64,000 nt of DNA from Phaeobacter sp. A36a-5a (GCF_037911135.1 NZ_JBBLYU010000003.1:124001-188000); one strand, 5' to 3'. Positions 17,210 to 27,702 are shown, counted from the first letter of the stretch. The notes: a model not told the origin generated them from the sequence alone. Translations and numbers: made by a program.

Positions 17210-17512
17210 ATGAACCTGACCCCGCGTGAAAAAGACAAACTGCTGATTTCCATGGCCGCAGAGGTTGCCCGACGACGCCTCTCTCGCGGCGTCAAGCTGA
17301 ACCATCCCGAAGCAATTGCCCTGATCACCGACGCCGTTGTCGAAGGTGCACGAGACGGCCGATCAGTCGCCGACATGATGGAAGCCGGCGCGCAGGTCAT
17401 CACCCGCGACGACTGCATGGAAGGCGTGCCCGAGATGATCCACGACATTCAGGTCGAGGCAACATTCCGCGATGGCACAAAACTCGTCACCGTTCACAAC
17501 CCCATTCGCTGA
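17210..17512 (+). CDS. ureA: Urease subunit gamma
   Basis: Smallest urease structural subunit, 100 residues, full length. It starts [13 protein letters not shown] and contains [19 protein letters not shown] and the C-terminal [14 protein letters not shown], all diagnostic of UreA. It lies one base after ureD. In most bacteria ureB follows directly; here a small gene is inserted between. Confidence 0.97.
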   Translation: MNLTPREKDKLLISMAAEVARRRLSRGVKLNHPEAIALITDAVVEGARDGRSVADMMEAGAQVITRDDCMEGVPEMIHDIQVEATFRDGTKLVTVHNPIR

Positions 17513-17536
17513 TTCACATTCAGGAGACCCAGACCC

Positions 17537-17704
17537 ATGACATTGCGACCCACGCTCCTCTCATTGTTGCTGCTGGCTGGCGGCCCCGCGCTCGCCCATG
17601 GCGGCGGGCATGTTCACCCGCACGGTGCGGACACCTGGCTTCTCGTGGCTCTGGTCGCGACTGTCGTTATCGGCTGCGCCAGCCTTCTGTGGCGGCGCAA
17701 ATGA
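17537..17704 (+). CDS. Small His-rich membrane protein within the urease operon
   Basis: A 55-residue gene starting at the ATG at 17537, 24 bases after ureA, with AGGAGA 10 bases upstream. Its TGA overlaps the ureB ATG, so coupling is tight. The protein has an N-terminal hydrophobic segment ending PALAHG (signal peptide or first helix), a metal-ligand-like [10 protein letters not shown] cluster at 21-30, a second helix ([19 protein letters not shown]) and a WRRK tail that fits the positive-inside rule. A nickel-related role, such as feeding a permease or buffering Ni near UreE, is suggested by the His cluster and position only. It could be a degraded remnant of a larger His-rich nickel protein, but the coupling argues it is used. 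Confidence 0.7.
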   Translation: MTLRPTLLSLLLLAGGPALAHGGGHVHPHGADTWLLVALVATVVIGCASLLWRRK

Positions 17705-18006
17705 TCCCGGGAGAACTGATCCCCGCCGCGGGCAGTCTGGACCTCAACCCGGATCGTCCGGTCACCGTCCTGATGGTCTCTAACACCGGTGACCGCCCGG
17801 TACAGATCGGCTCGCACTACCATTTTGCCGAGGCGAACCCAGCTCTCGACTTTGACCGGGAGGCCGCTCGGGGCCTGCGTCTTGATATCGCTGCCGGCAC
17901 AGCCGTGCGCTTTGAACCGGGCCAGCGCCGCGAGGTACAGCTGATCCCGATATCCGGCGCGCGACGGATCTTCGGCTTCAACGCCGCCATCATGGGGGAT
18001 CTCTGA
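17701..18006 (+). CDS. ureB: Urease subunit beta
   Basis: Structural urease subunit, 101 residues. [37 protein letters not shown] and [14 protein letters not shown] are the standard UreB blocks. The start at 17701 is set by homology and overlaps the preceding small gene (ATGA). The TGA at the end overlaps the ureC ATG at 18006 by one base. Confidence 0.97.
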   Translation: MIPGELIPAAGSLDLNPDRPVTVLMVSNTGDRPVQIGSHYHFAEANPALDFDREAARGLRLDIAAGTAVRFEPGQRREVQLIPISGARRIFGFNAAIMGDL

Positions 18007-19745
18007 TGCCATCCCAGATTTCACGCGCCGATTACGCGGCCATGTTCGGCCCCACGGTGGGAGACCGTCTGCGTCTGGCGGACACCGATCTGACTATCGA
18101 GGTGGAGCGCGATTTGATCGCCGAAGCCAGCGGTGTCGGCAACGTGCTCAGCTACGGCGAAGAGGTGAAATTCGGCGGGGGCAAGGTCATCCGCGACGGC
18201 ATGGGCCAGTCTCAGGCGAGCCGCGCCGAGGGGGCAGTCGACACGGTCATCACCAATGCGCTGATCGTGGACCATAGCGGCATCTACAAGGCGGATGTGG
18301 GTCTGAAAGACGGGCGCATCGCCGCCATCGGCAAGGCAGGCAACCCGGACACTCAACCCGGTGTCACGATTGTCATCGGGCCGGGAACCGAGATCATCGC
18401 GGGCGAGGGGCGCATCCTGACCGCTGGCGGTTTTGACAGCCACATCCATTTCATCTGCCCGCAGCAGATCGAGGAGGCGCTGCACTCCGGGCTGACGACC
18501 ATGCTCGGCGGCGGCACCGGCCCCGCACATGGAACCCTCGCCACCACCTGTACGCCGGGGCCATGGCACATCGGGCGCATGTTGCAGGCCGCCGACGCCT
18601 TTCCGATGAACATGGCCTTTGCGGGCAAAGGCAACGCCTCACAGCCCCGCGCGCTTGAGGAACAGATCATCGCCGGTGCCTGCGCGATGAAGCTGCACGA
18701 GGACTGGGGCACCACTCCAGCCGCCATTGACTGCTGCCTGTCAGTAGCGGACGCGATGGACGTGCAGGTGATGATCCACACCGACACACTGAATGAATCA
18801 GGCTTTGTTGAACACACGGTCGCAGCGCTGAAGGGGCGCACCATCCATGCCTTCCACACCGAAGGCGCGGGTGGCGGCCATGCCCCGGACATCATCAAGA
18901 TCTGCGGCGAAGCGCATGTCCTGCCCTCCTCTACCAATCCGACCCGCCCCTTTACCGTCAACACCATCGAAGAGCATCTCGATATGCTGATGGTCTGTCA
19001 TCACCTCGACAAGTCCATCCCCGAAGACGTCGCCTTTGCCGAAAGCCGCATCCGTCGCGAAACCATTGCGGCAGAGGATATCCTCCATGACATGGGCGCC
19101 TTCTCGATCATCGCTTCGGACAGTCAGGCGATGGGTCGGGTGGGCGAGGTTCTGATCCGCACCTGGCAGACTGCCGACAAGATGAAAAAGCAACGCGGAC
19201 GCCTGCCCGAGGAGACCGGAGAAAACGATAATTTCCGCGTCCGCCGCTATATTTCCAAATACACGATCAACCCGGCCATCGCCCATGGTATCGCCCATGA
19301 AATCGGCAGTATCGAGGTCGGCAAACGCGCCGATCTGGTGTTGTGGAATCCTGCCTTCTTTGGGGTAAAGCCTGAAATGGTTCTGCTCGGCGGGTCCATT
19401 GCAATGGCGCAGATGGGTGACCCCAATGCGTCTATCCCCACACCACAGCCGGTCTATTCCCGGCAGATGTTCGCAGCCTTTGGCCGATCGGTGGAAAACT
19501 CCTCCGTCACCTTTGTTTCCGAAGCGGCGCAGGCAGGCGGGATTGCCCAGCACCTTGGTCTCGCCAAACAGACCTGCGCGGTCAGAAACACCCGCGACAT
19601 TGGCAAATCGGACCTGAAACTCAACACCGCCCTGCCCAAGATCGAGGTCCATCCCGAAACCTATGAGGTCCGTGCAGATGGCGAGCTTCTGACCTGCGCC
19701 CCGGCCGATGATCTGCCCATGGCCCAGCGCTATTTCCTTTTCTGA
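18006..19745 (+). CDS. ureC: Urease subunit alpha (catalytic)
   Basis: Nickel-dependent amidohydrolase that hydrolyses urea to ammonia and carbamate; 579 residues. Ligands and catalytic motifs are intact: [12 protein letters not shown] (His pair), [12 protein letters not shown], the carbamylated Lys229 in [24 protein letters not shown], the mobile-flap [13 protein letters not shown] (Cys and catalytic His) and ASDSQAMGR (Asp ligand). Length and order match active bacterial ureases, so a functional enzyme is expected with the accessory genes. Confidence 0.98.
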   Translation: MPSQISRADYAAMFGPTVGDRLRLADTDLTIEVERDLIAEASGVGNVLSYGEEVKFGGGKVIRDGMGQSQASRAEGAVDTVITNALIVDHSGIYKADVGLKDGRIAAIGKAGNPDTQPGVTIVIGPGTEIIAGEGRILTAGGFDSHIHFICPQQIEEALHSGLTTMLGGGTGPAHGTLATTCTPGPWHIGRMLQAADAFPMNMAFAGKGNASQPRALEEQIIAGACAMKLHEDWGTTPAAIDCCLSVADAMDVQVMIHTDTLNESGFVEHTVAALKGRTIHAFHTEGAGGGHAPDIIKICGEAHVLPSSTNPTRPFTVNTIEEHLDMLMVCHHLDKSIPEDVAFAESRIRRETIAAEDILHDMGAFSIIASDSQAMGRVGEVLIRTWQTADKMKKQRGRLPEETGENDNFRVRRYISKYTINPAIAHGIAHEIGSIEVGKRADLVLWNPAFFGVKPEMVLLGGSIAMAQMGDPNASIPTPQPVYSRQMFAAFGRSVENSSVTFVSEAAQAGGIAQHLGLAKQTCAVRNTRDIGKSDLKLNTALPKIEVHPETYEVRADGELLTCAPADDLPMAQRYFLF

Positions 19746-19757
19746 CGGAGCCTTCCC

Positions 19758-20228
19758 ATGTCATTCCCCCTCAGCCAACACAAGATCCACGCGCATGATG
19801 CCGACGACCGGATCACCCTCAGCTACGAGGATCGTTTCCTGCGACGCAGGGTGCTGACCTCTGATAGTGGCCTGCGGTTTCTGGTCGATTTCCCCTCCAC
19901 GCTGTCGCTCGACATGGGCGATGCTTTTGTCTTGGACGATGGCCGCAAAATCGGCGTGCACCCAGCAAACGAACCGCTGCTGGAGGTAACCGGCGATCAC
20001 CTGCTGCGCCTAGCCTGGCATATCGGCAACCGCCATATGCCCTGCCAGATCGACGCGGATCGTCTGCTGATCCAGCGCGACCATGTGATCCGCGACATGC
20101 TGCAAAAACTCGGCGCGACATTGCGCGATGTGGTCGAACCCTTCACCCCCGAGGGCGGCGCCTATGGTCATGGCCGCACCCACAGCCATTCCCATGGCGA
20201 CGCTCAGGGGCAGCCGCATGCCCACTGA
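19758..20228 (+). CDS. ureE: Urease accessory protein UreE (nickel metallochaperone)
   Basis: Delivers Ni to the UreDFG-apourease complex; 156 residues. The peptide-binding N-terminal domain (LTSDSGLRFLVDFP) and metal-binding core (AWHIGNRHMPCQID, with conserved GNRH) are present. The C-terminus is a His-rich tail ([19 protein letters not shown]) for nickel storage. The last 11 bases overlap ureF in another frame. Confidence 0.95.
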   Translation: MSFPLSQHKIHAHDADDRITLSYEDRFLRRRVLTSDSGLRFLVDFPSTLSLDMGDAFVLDDGRKIGVHPANEPLLEVTGDHLLRLAWHIGNRHMPCQIDADRLLIQRDHVIRDMLQKLGATLRDVVEPFTPEGGAYGHGRTHSHSHGDAQGQPHAH

Positions 20229-20877
20229 GGCACAGTTGCTGACCCTGATGCAGTGGTTTTCTCCCGGCTACCCGGTGGGGGCGTTCAGCTATTCCCACGG
20301 ATTGGAATGGGCGATGACCTCCGCCGCGGTCAGCTCGGCTGCCGACGTGCAGGACTGGATCGCAACGGTTCTGCGCGACGGCGGCGGCTGGTCGGATGCG
20401 CTGTTCCTCGCTGCGGCCTATCACGCCCCGGACGCCGATACCGTGCAGCGGATCGACACCCAATGCCGCGCCTATGCACCATCACTGGAACGCCTCCGCG
20501 AAACCGATCTTCAGGGCGCAGCCTTTTGCCAGATCACCCGCAGCATCTGGCCCGGGACCGACCGAGACGTTGCCGCGAGGCTCACCTATCCCGTAGCTGT
20601 CGGCTTTGCGGCAAATTGCTGTTCGATGCCCTTGCAGGCCACAACGGCGCTTTACCTGCACGCATTCACCGCAAACCTCGTCGCGGCGGCTCAGCGCCTT
20701 GCCCCCATCGGGCAAAGCGACGCACAGGCAATCCTCCACGCCCTTGCGCCGCTCTGCCTGCAGATCGCAGAGCAAACCGGGGATGGTGACCTCCAGCGCC
20801 TGTCCTCCACCTGCTTTCTTGCGGACATTGCCGCGATGAAACACGAAACACAGCATTCAAGGATCTTTCGCACATGA
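20218..20877 (+). CDS. ureF: Urease accessory protein UreF
   Basis: GTPase-gating chaperone bridging UreD and UreG, 219 residues, all-helical. The N-terminal [20 protein letters not shown] and the central [18 protein letters not shown] are family hallmarks. The start at 20218 is set by homology; the frame is open upstream inside ureE. It overlaps ureG by 4 bp (ATGA). Confidence 0.95.
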   Translation: MPTEAQLLTLMQWFSPGYPVGAFSYSHGLEWAMTSAAVSSAADVQDWIATVLRDGGGWSDALFLAAAYHAPDADTVQRIDTQCRAYAPSLERLRETDLQGAAFCQITRSIWPGTDRDVAARLTYPVAVGFAANCCSMPLQATTALYLHAFTANLVAAAQRLAPIGQSDAQAILHALAPLCLQIAEQTGDGDLQRLSSTCFLADIAAMKHETQHSRIFRT

Positions 20878-21488
20878 GCACATTGAACGGCCCCCTGCGC
20901 ATTGGAATTGGCGGCCCGGTTGGCGCAGGCAAAACCACCCTGACCGCAGCCCTGAGCGAGGTGTTTCGCGACAGCCACTCAATCGCGGTGATAACCAATG
21001 ACATCTACACGCAGGAGGACGCCGAGGCCCTGATGCGGTTGCAGATCCTGCCGCAGGACCGGATCCTGGGTGTTGAAACCGGCGGCTGCCCTCATACAGC
21101 CATCCGCGAGGATGCGTCGATCAACCTCGGCGCGGTCGCGGAGATGCGGGAGCGCCACCCGGATCTCGAGATTGTCCTGATTGAGAGCGGCGGAGACAAC
21201 CTCTCTGCCACCTTCAGCCCCGAGCTGGCAGATCTGACCATCTATGTGATCGACGTCGCCGCAGGCGAGGAAATCCCCCGCAAAGGCGGGCCGGCGATCA
21301 CCCGCTCGGATCTGTTGATCATCAACAAGACCGACCTTGCCCCGCATGTCGGTGCGGATCTATCGGTGATGGAGCGCGATGCAAAACGAATGCGCGGGGA
21401 TCGCCCATTTTTGTTTGCCAATCTCAAGGCCCGCGACGGTGTCGGAGTGATCCGCGAGATGATCCAAACCCTTGGCGGACTCGGCTAG
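20874..21488 (+). CDS. ureG: Urease accessory GTPase UreG
   Basis: SIMIBI-class GTPase that drives nickel insertion; 204 residues. P-loop [11 protein letters not shown] near residue 14, [10 protein letters not shown], the metal-binding [17 protein letters not shown] with conserved Cys-Pro-His, [17 protein letters not shown] and the guanine motif [14 protein letters not shown] are all intact. It is the last gene of the urease operon; the following 500 bases contain no terminator with a T-run. Confidence 0.97.
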   Translation: MSTLNGPLRIGIGGPVGAGKTTLTAALSEVFRDSHSIAVITNDIYTQEDAEALMRLQILPQDRILGVETGGCPHTAIREDASINLGAVAEMRERHPDLEIVLIESGGDNLSATFSPELADLTIYVIDVAAGEEIPRKGGPAITRSDLLIINKTDLAPHVGADLSVMERDAKRMRGDRPFLFANLKARDGVGVIREMIQTLGGLG

Positions 21489-21996
21489 CCGCCCCGCGAT
21501 TTACAAATCTCAACTCACCTTATTGGGGTGTCAAACTATATTGAAGCCATGGCTGGGCACCTGGTGGGCGGCCGGTCTTTGGGCGGCCCCAGCAGGCTGA
21601 TCAGAGACGGAGAGCGGCAGCAAACTCTACCGGTGTGATGGTGACAACAACGCGCAGATGATTCCAGTCATGGGCGAATTTGATTCACCAAATCACTGAA
21701 CATGTTACAGAAAACCAGAATGCGTCACTTCAGTTGAGAACTGCGACAGAGGCCTGTAGCGACGAATAGGCCCTCCGCGTTTTTCCCTCTTCACGCTGTA
21801 GATAATTCTGATCGAACAGATGCCGGTAACCCCCTGAACATAAGCGCGTTATTCGAACCAAGCGCAAACTGGCCTTATCCAGTCCAAGGATTTGGCCATA
21901 TAGCCGCGCGCGTGAATATCCCTATGCGTGTCCAAGCACGGCACAACCGTAGCGAAACTGGATTACAGGCTGCTTCCGTCAGAAAGGTCGCGATAC
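21489..21996. other. 508-bp region upstream of the RTX toxin gene
   Basis: No supported gene. It contains a 7-bp inverted repeat (GGCTGGG at 21551, matched near 21587) enclosing a direct repeat of TGGGCGGCC, with no T-run, and otherwise AT-richer sequence expected to hold the toxin promoter. A GTG at 21928 would extend the toxin by 23 residues, but the ATG at 21997 has the better ribosome-binding site (AGAAAGG). Confidence 0.45.
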
Positions 21997-24900
21997 ATGC
22001 TGAACGAAGAACAAACCGCAATTCTGGAAACCTCTGTCATCGCCTATGATGCGATCTTTTCGGACCTGGGACCGGAGGCACGGGAGTCGTTCCGCGACAC
22101 CGTTCAGACCTTCTTGGAAACCGGGCTGGGCATTCCCGAAGTCAAAGCCATCAGCAAGGCGACCAACTACTCGAACTGGAACTACAATCTGGTCAAAAGC
22201 CTGAAAGGGAAGATCGCCGGTAAGGATTTGGTGAACGACGATGAGGACAACAATCTTGAAGCCCAATGGGCTGAGTTCATCGCAAAAGATCTGAAAATCG
22301 TCGGCAAGATCGTCGCCGCCATCGAACAACAATATGCTGCTGGCGAACTGGCGAATACCAACGAACAGTTCATCAATTCGATCAAGGGTAATGTCACCGA
22401 CGACATATCAAAGCTTCAGGTCGACCTGGACGTGCTCCGGGCGCAGCACGACCGCCTAAGTGATCCGAACCATGCGGATTTCGACGCCGAAGCGGCCGAC
22501 AAGGTCAGCAAAGAGATCTACCGGACCAGCACCGTTCTTGATGCAGCCGAAAAACTGCAAACCGACCTTGCTGCATTTGAAAAGGGCGGCGATATCGCCG
22601 ACCACAGCGAAAGCCACGCGAACTATCTGCAAGCGCGCATTGATGCCCTCGAAATCGCCCGTCAAGATAAGCTGGAAGAATACAAGAAATACGCGGCGGA
22701 GACCTACACCGGCAGCGATGTGCTTGCCGCAGATGCAAAGGCCGAGCTGGAAGCCATTTCCAGTGAATCCCTTGAGCTGATCAGCCTCCGAGAGAAGACA
22801 GAAGGCTTCCAGGAATACAGCAGCACCGTCCGCACCGCCTCGCTGAAGGCCGGAGTCAATCTACTGAGCAGCAGTCAGGCGATCTCCGCTTTCGCCGTCA
22901 AACCCGACAACACGCCCGAAGGCCATGCTGCTAACGCAGGCTTCCTGGGTGAAGCCGTGTTCAGCGCTGGCGGCGACATCCTGGACGCTGCCGGCCATCT
23001 GAAATTTGCTAAGGGCGCAAAGGGCTTTGCGGCACTGTCACTGGTTGGCGGCGCAGCAGCCAGCTTTGTGCCCACAGCTAAGCTTCTTGCCGACCCGAAC
23101 CTGCCGGATGAAACCCGCAAAGTCGTACAGGCAGAGGTCGGCCTGCAGGGAACCGCGCTCGCCTTTGCGGCCGTCGAGAACGTGCTCGGCATCGCAGAGC
23201 TTGCGGTCAAGGCAGGCAGCAAGGCCGCTAACGTGCTTGGCAAGGCGGTACCGGTTATCGGCGCCATCGGGTCTGTAGTAGGTGCGATCAACCCGGCAAA
23301 ATGGGCGGAATTTGACCAGAAACAGGATCGGATCGACGCGATTCAGAAGGCCGACACCTACAGCTCCGGCCTGCTGAGCGACCTTCTCCAGGAATCCAAA
23401 GACGCAGAAGCCGCATTCTATGGCGTGACCACCGGGCTCGACGTCATCACCGGCGTCACATCGGGCGTACTTGCGGCAACCGGCGTGGGCGCCCCGATCG
23501 CCGCTGCGGTGGGTCTGATTGGTGGTGCGATTTCGGCAATTGTTGGTGCCTTTGAACAGGTTGCGCTTGAAGGAATTGCCGACAAATATGCCGCCAAGAT
23601 CCGAACTGACGAGAACGGCAATCCGCAGACTGTCGAAGAGTTCTTCGACGGCAGCTTTGATCAGAAACAGGAAAAGACCAAGGCCCACTACACCGAGTTC
23701 TTCGGCGAGTTGATCGCGGACGACGATGTCGACCAGGTGATTGCGCTTGGCGGCCAGGGTCTGGATGTAACCGATATCGAATTGTCGGCCATCAGCAAAA
23801 CCAGTGGCGAGCTGAACAAGACCGCCAAGAACTACGTCGAAACCTTCACGACCAATGGCTGGCAGACCGGCAACCGCAGCCTCACCCCGACCGAGGGCAG
23901 CGATATCAATGTTATCAACCTGCCGAATGCCCATGGCGCCAAATCCTACCTGACCTTCACAACACCGCTGTTCTCCGCCGGCACCGAGGAAACCAGCCGC
24001 GAAGAGACCGGCAAGAACGAGTATCAGACAACGCTCAAGATTACCGACCTGTCCGGCTGGGATATCCGCGACTACGGCGACAATCAGACCACCTTTAACA
24101 TGTCGAAGGTTGTGTCGAGCGCCGAAGACCGTATGGGCAACAAGATGGAGGTCGGGATCGAAATCAACGCGGGTGGTGGTGATGACACGCTGTTCGCCTA
24201 TGAAAGCCAGGTCACCTTCGACGGTGGCACCGGGCAGGATACCGCCTCCTACGCGCGGCTGTCAGGTGGCGAACTTTCGAGAGGGCTTTCCATTGGCGCA
24301 TCCGGCGACAGCACCTATGTTTCGAAGAACCTCACGGCAGGTTCGAAATACTATCAGGAATCCATCGACTCGCAGACTGCCAACCACGGCAAACGCACCG
24401 AGGTTGTACAATTCCGCAAAGTTGAGCTTGCCGAGCGCAGTGGCATCCACTCAGTCTCCGACACCCTCAGCAATATCGAAATCCTGCATGGCTCCTCGCT
24501 GGGCGACTTCATGTATCTCGACACCTCCACACAGCTTGAACAGGTCTTTGGCTTCGGCGGCGATGACCGCATTGATGTCGGCGCCTCAATTCAGGTTGTT
24601 GGTGGCGGCGAGGGCGACGATCTGATCAACCTCAAACACGCACTTCTGGAAAGCTACTGGAACGGCCAGAAAGACGAGCTCTATATTGATGGCGGCGAAG
24701 ACGATGGAGATACCATCGGGCTTAGCAGCCAGACATTGCAGCGCTTTGTCGACGAGCTTGAAGTCGACCAGATCCGCGAACAGACCGCGAGCGAAATGGC
24801 AGAAGCCCTGATTCCTCTGGTGACCGAAAACCGGGATGAGGAGGTTACAAAAACGGCGGCGTCGCTCACGAATATCCTGAGAAGCACGGATGACACTGCA

Positions 24901-27081
24901 CTGAAAAGGCTCAATGTCTGGAATACAGAAGCCGCGCATATCGTTTTGGACACCGAGGGCGCTGAGGGCGATACCATCGTCCATTCCCTGTCCGAATACC
25001 GGGCTGCGATCAATAACGGCATCACCAATGTCAACGCAGATGGCACCACATCCGAGCTGGATATCAGCGTCGATGTCGCCTGGGATTCCGGGTCGGTTGC
25101 GCTCCTCGGGACCGAACACAACGATACGATTGAGGGATCATCGAAGGACGACTACCTGTATGGTGACGCGGGCGATGATCACTTCACCTATGACGACTTC
25201 ATTACCGGCAACGATATTATCGTCGGCGGAGAAGGGCGGGACATCTACAACGTCAATTATTTCCCGGCCAACTTCGGGGGCGGCAGCCGGGGCCATCATC
25301 TGATCACCGGGCCAGAGGCCGAAGATATCGCCGGCGACCTCCTCAACATCCACGTTCGCGACGACCGTGAGATCTGGTTCAATTCCTATGGCGACGATTT
25401 GGTCATCTCGCTTAGTGAAGACTTCTCCTTTACGGTCGAGGACTACTTCCTCGCACCGCAGGGATTGAGGACCAGCAGCCAGGCATTGAGCACCAACACA
25501 GATAGCTGGACCACTCTGGATGGATTGGCAAAAGCTGATCTGAACGCAATCCTTCAACAAGCGGGCGGTGCAGACTCGTTCGGGGTCAACGTCGTCTACT
25601 CGAACGGCGCAAACGTCGAGTTCCGCCATGGTGCGCTGGGGAGCTTTGACAGCACGTCAGCTGCGTCACCGAGCAGCTATTTCACCACGCTGCGGGCCAA
25701 TTACCACGCCTTCCGCAACTCGGACGACGTCTGGAAGACGCCTCAAAACGGAGATGAAACCAGCAGTTTCGGCGATGAGCTGGGTAAACTAACGGACGCA
25801 GAGAGCGGCGGTGCACTGCTCAGCTACGACGGCCTGTTCGACCTGAACAAACTCCTGAATATTCGCGATGTCGATCGAAACTCTCTGACCGGCATCAACG
25901 GGACTGAGGGCGATGATATCATCATTGGCTCGTCAGGTAAGGACAATATCGACGGCAAGGGCGGCGATGACATCATTGATGGCGGCTTGTCGGATGACAC
26001 AATCGACGGCGGCGCCGGCTTTGATCTCTACAGCCGCGAAGGCTACGGAATCGGTATCAAATTTGAGCTGGGTATCGGCCAGCACGCAGAGCACGTACGT
26101 TACAATGACGCCCACACCGGAGAAGAGGTGCTTCTGACGACTGCCGGCGTCTACAGCAATTTCGAAGGTGTGATTGCAACCTCTCTGGATGACAAGCTAA
26201 TCGGCAACAACGATGCCAATTACCTGGAAGGTGGCGCCGGGGCAGACACGATTTCCGGCAAGGCGGGCAATGACGTCATCGTCGGCGGCGCCGGATTGGA
26301 TGTATTGGACGGCGGCGCCGGCTTTGATGTCGCGAGCTACAAAGGGGAAGCATCTGCTATCCAGCTCGACCTCGCCTCGACCCAACCTGGGCATCAACAG
26401 TTTGCGCAATACTGGAATGGCAGCCAATGGCTTGCAGGCGACACGGTCAGCAATTTTGAAGGTGTTGTCGGAACCAGCCAGTCGGATATTCTGAGAGGTA
26501 ATGCCGGTGGCAACTATTTTGATGGCGGCGCCGGGGCCGACCTGATCGACGGCAGGGAAGGCGACGACACCATTATCGGCGGCGAAGGCACCGATACAAT
26601 GAATGGTGGCGAAGGCTTCGATGTTCTGAGCTATGAGGGCCATTCGACTGCCGTTCGTATCAACCTGGCCCAACAAACCTCCGAGCTGATCCCGTCGCCA
26701 ACCAACTATATCGTCGGCGATCAGATTTCCGGGTTCGAAGGCGTCATCGGTTCCGACTTCGATGATGATCTGATCGGCACCGCAGGGCGAAACCTGCTGG
26801 AGGGGGGTGCTGGCAATGATCGGCTTGCTGGGGGCGAAGGCTTCGATACCTTTGTGTTCCGCGCAGGTCACGGCACGGACCGGATCACCGATTTCACCGT
26901 TGGTGAGGACAAGCTGATGTTTGACTTTGGCGGCTCCGTGGCTGATTTTGACATCTCGGTCGTCGCAAGTGCAAATGGTCAGGAGACCCACACCCGTATC
27001 CAGACCTCGGATGGCGACCTGATCGACCTTCATGGCGTGGAAATCGACGAGCTGGGGGCAAACTCCTTTGTCTTTGTCTAA
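21997..27081 (+). CDS. HlyA-like pore-forming RTX toxin
   Basis: Large secreted protein, 1694 residues. A helical, coiled-coil-prone N-terminus precedes hydrophobic segments typical of the RTX pore domain; about residues 478-528 (GLDVITGVTSGVL through GAPIAAAVGLIGGAISAIVG) align with the HlyA pore region. An acylation-domain stretch (TTPLFSAGTEETSREETGKN) matches HlyA around Lys690, with Lys673 here at the modified position; the second HlyA site (Lys564) has no obvious counterpart. Calcium-binding GGxGxDxxx nonapeptides start near 725 and cluster at 851-880, 1046-1060, 1301-1350, 1401-1540 and about 1600. The end (FVFRAGHGTDRITDF) resembles the type I secretion tail. It is followed by its HlyC partner; no HlyB/HlyD is nearby. 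Confidence 0.9.
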   Translation: MLNEEQTAILETSVIAYDAIFSDLGPEARESFRDTVQTFLETGLGIPEVKAISKATNYSNWNYNLVKSLKGKIAGKDLVNDDEDNNLEAQWAEFIAKDLKIVGKIVAAIEQQYAAGELANTNEQFINSIKGNVTDDISKLQVDLDVLRAQHDRLSDPNHADFDAEAADKVSKEIYRTSTVLDAAEKLQTDLAAFEKGGDIADHSESHANYLQARIDALEIARQDKLEEYKKYAAETYTGSDVLAADAKAELEAISSESLELISLREKTEGFQEYSSTVRTASLKAGVNLLSSSQAISAFAVKPDNTPEGHAANAGFLGEAVFSAGGDILDAAGHLKFAKGAKGFAALSLVGGAAASFVPTAKLLADPNLPDETRKVVQAEVGLQGTALAFAAVENVLGIAELAVKAGSKAANVLGKAVPVIGAIGSVVGAINPAKWAEFDQKQDRIDAIQKADTYSSGLLSDLLQESKDAEAAFYGVTTGLDVITGVTSGVLAATGVGAPIAAAVGLIGGAISAIVGAFEQVALEGIADKYAAKIRTDENGNPQTVEEFFDGSFDQKQEKTKAHYTEFFGELIADDDVDQVIALGGQGLDVTDIELSAISKTSGELNKTAKNYVETFTTNGWQTGNRSLTPTEGSDINVINLPNAHGAKSYLTFTTPLFSAGTEETSREETGKNEYQTTLKITDLSGWDIRDYGDNQTTFNMSKVVSSAEDRMGNKMEVGIEINAGGGDDTLFAYESQVTFDGGTGQDTASYARLSGGELSRGLSIGASGDSTYVSKNLTAGSKYYQESIDSQTANHGKRTEVVQFRKVELAERSGIHSVSDTLSNIEILHGSSLGDFMYLDTSTQLEQVFGFGGDDRIDVGASIQVVGGGEGDDLINLKHALLESYWNGQKDELYIDGGEDDGDTIGLSSQTLQRFVDELEVDQIREQTASEMAEALIPLVTENRDEEVTKTAASLTNILRSTDDTALKRLNVWNTEAAHIVLDTEGAEGDTIVHSLSEYRAAINNGITNVNADGTTSELDISVDVAWDSGSVALLGTEHNDTIEGSSKDDYLYGDAGDDHFTYDDFITGNDIIVGGEGRDIYNVNYFPANFGGGSRGHHLITGPEAEDIAGDLLNIHVRDDREIWFNSYGDDLVISLSEDFSFTVEDYFLAPQGLRTSSQALSTNTDSWTTLDGLAKADLNAILQQAGGADSFGVNVVYSNGANVEFRHGALGSFDSTSAASPSSYFTTLRANYHAFRNSDDVWKTPQNGDETSSFGDELGKLTDAESGGALLSYDGLFDLNKLLNIRDVDRNSLTGINGTEGDDIIIGSSGKDNIDGKGGDDIIDGGLSDDTIDGGAGFDLYSREGYGIGIKFELGIGQHAEHVRYNDAHTGEEVLLTTAGVYSNFEGVIATSLDDKLIGNNDANYLEGGAGADTISGKAGNDVIVGGAGLDVLDGGAGFDVASYKGEASAIQLDLASTQPGHQQFAQYWNGSQWLAGDTVSNFEGVVGTSQSDILRGNAGGNYFDGGAGADLIDGREGDDTIIGGEGTDTMNGGEGFDVLSYEGHSTAVRINLAQQTSELIPSPTNYIVGDQISGFEGVIGSDFDDDLIGTAGRNLLEGGAGNDRLAGGEGFDTFVFRAGHGTDRITDFTVGEDKLMFDFGGSVADFDISVVASANGQETHTRIQTSDGDLIDLHGVEIDELGANSFVFV

Positions 27082-27121
27082 CGCCGTGACCACAGCTGAC
27101 CGGAAGCAGGAAAGAACGACC

Positions 27122-27661
27122 ATGGATTCTCAACAGAACTTCCAGACTTATGGCAAGATCGCCTGGCTGTGGTCCAATTCCGTCCTGCACCGGGACTGGA
27201 GGGTCAGCCAGCAGGCAGGGTTTATCCTGCCTGCGATCGCCAGCCAGCAATATTACATAGTCGAAAGAGACGGTTTCCCGGTTGCGTATTGCAGCTGGGC
27301 GCTGCTCGACGAAGAGACGGAGGCGGCGTATATCCTCGATCCAAACCACCTCGACCCGGATCGCTGGAACAGCGGTGACCGGCTCTGGTTCATCGACTGG
27401 ATTTCTCCGTTCTCGCCGAAATACTCCTGGGCGCTGCGCAGCGCCCTGGTGAAGCGCTACCCGGACAAAGTGGCACGGGCGCTGCGGGTCAAGAAAGACA
27501 ATCAAACCGCACGCATCGCCTCCTTCACAGGTCATGGCCTGGAAAAGCAGGAAAGCCGCGCCATCAAACGAAAATACTACGAAGACATGGTCGAAGGTCT
27601 GGCCAGCAATCCCAAACTCGGTCAGGACTTCTTCCTCTCCGGTCTCCGCACCGAGGATTGA
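27122..27661 (+). CDS. RTX toxin-activating lysine acyltransferase (HlyC family)
   Basis: Transfers a fatty acyl chain from acyl-ACP to internal lysines of the RTX protoxin; cytoplasmic. The 179-residue product has IAWLWSNSVLHRDW with His23 at the HlyC catalytic position, the AYCSWALLDEETEAAYI strand pair, and FIDWISPFSP with Asp92, the second catalytic residue. Both numbers coincide with those of E. coli HlyC. The ATG follows AGGAAAG and lies 40 bases after the toxin stop, so the pair is an operon. In hly, apx, lkt and cya systems the acyltransferase normally precedes the toxin; here it follows. Confidence 0.93.
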   Translation: MDSQQNFQTYGKIAWLWSNSVLHRDWRVSQQAGFILPAIASQQYYIVERDGFPVAYCSWALLDEETEAAYILDPNHLDPDRWNSGDRLWFIDWISPFSPKYSWALRSALVKRYPDKVARALRVKKDNQTARIASFTGHGLEKQESRAIKRKYYEDMVEGLASNPKLGQDFFLSGLRTED

Positions 27662-27702
27662 TCACCCGTCGATAGCTGTCCCCCGCCGCCCCGATATCAA
27701 AT

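Noticed and set aside
21928..21996. GTG start adding 23 residues to the RTX toxin
   Set aside because: The ATG at 21997 has a better ribosome-binding site and the extra residues do not resemble an RTX N-terminus.
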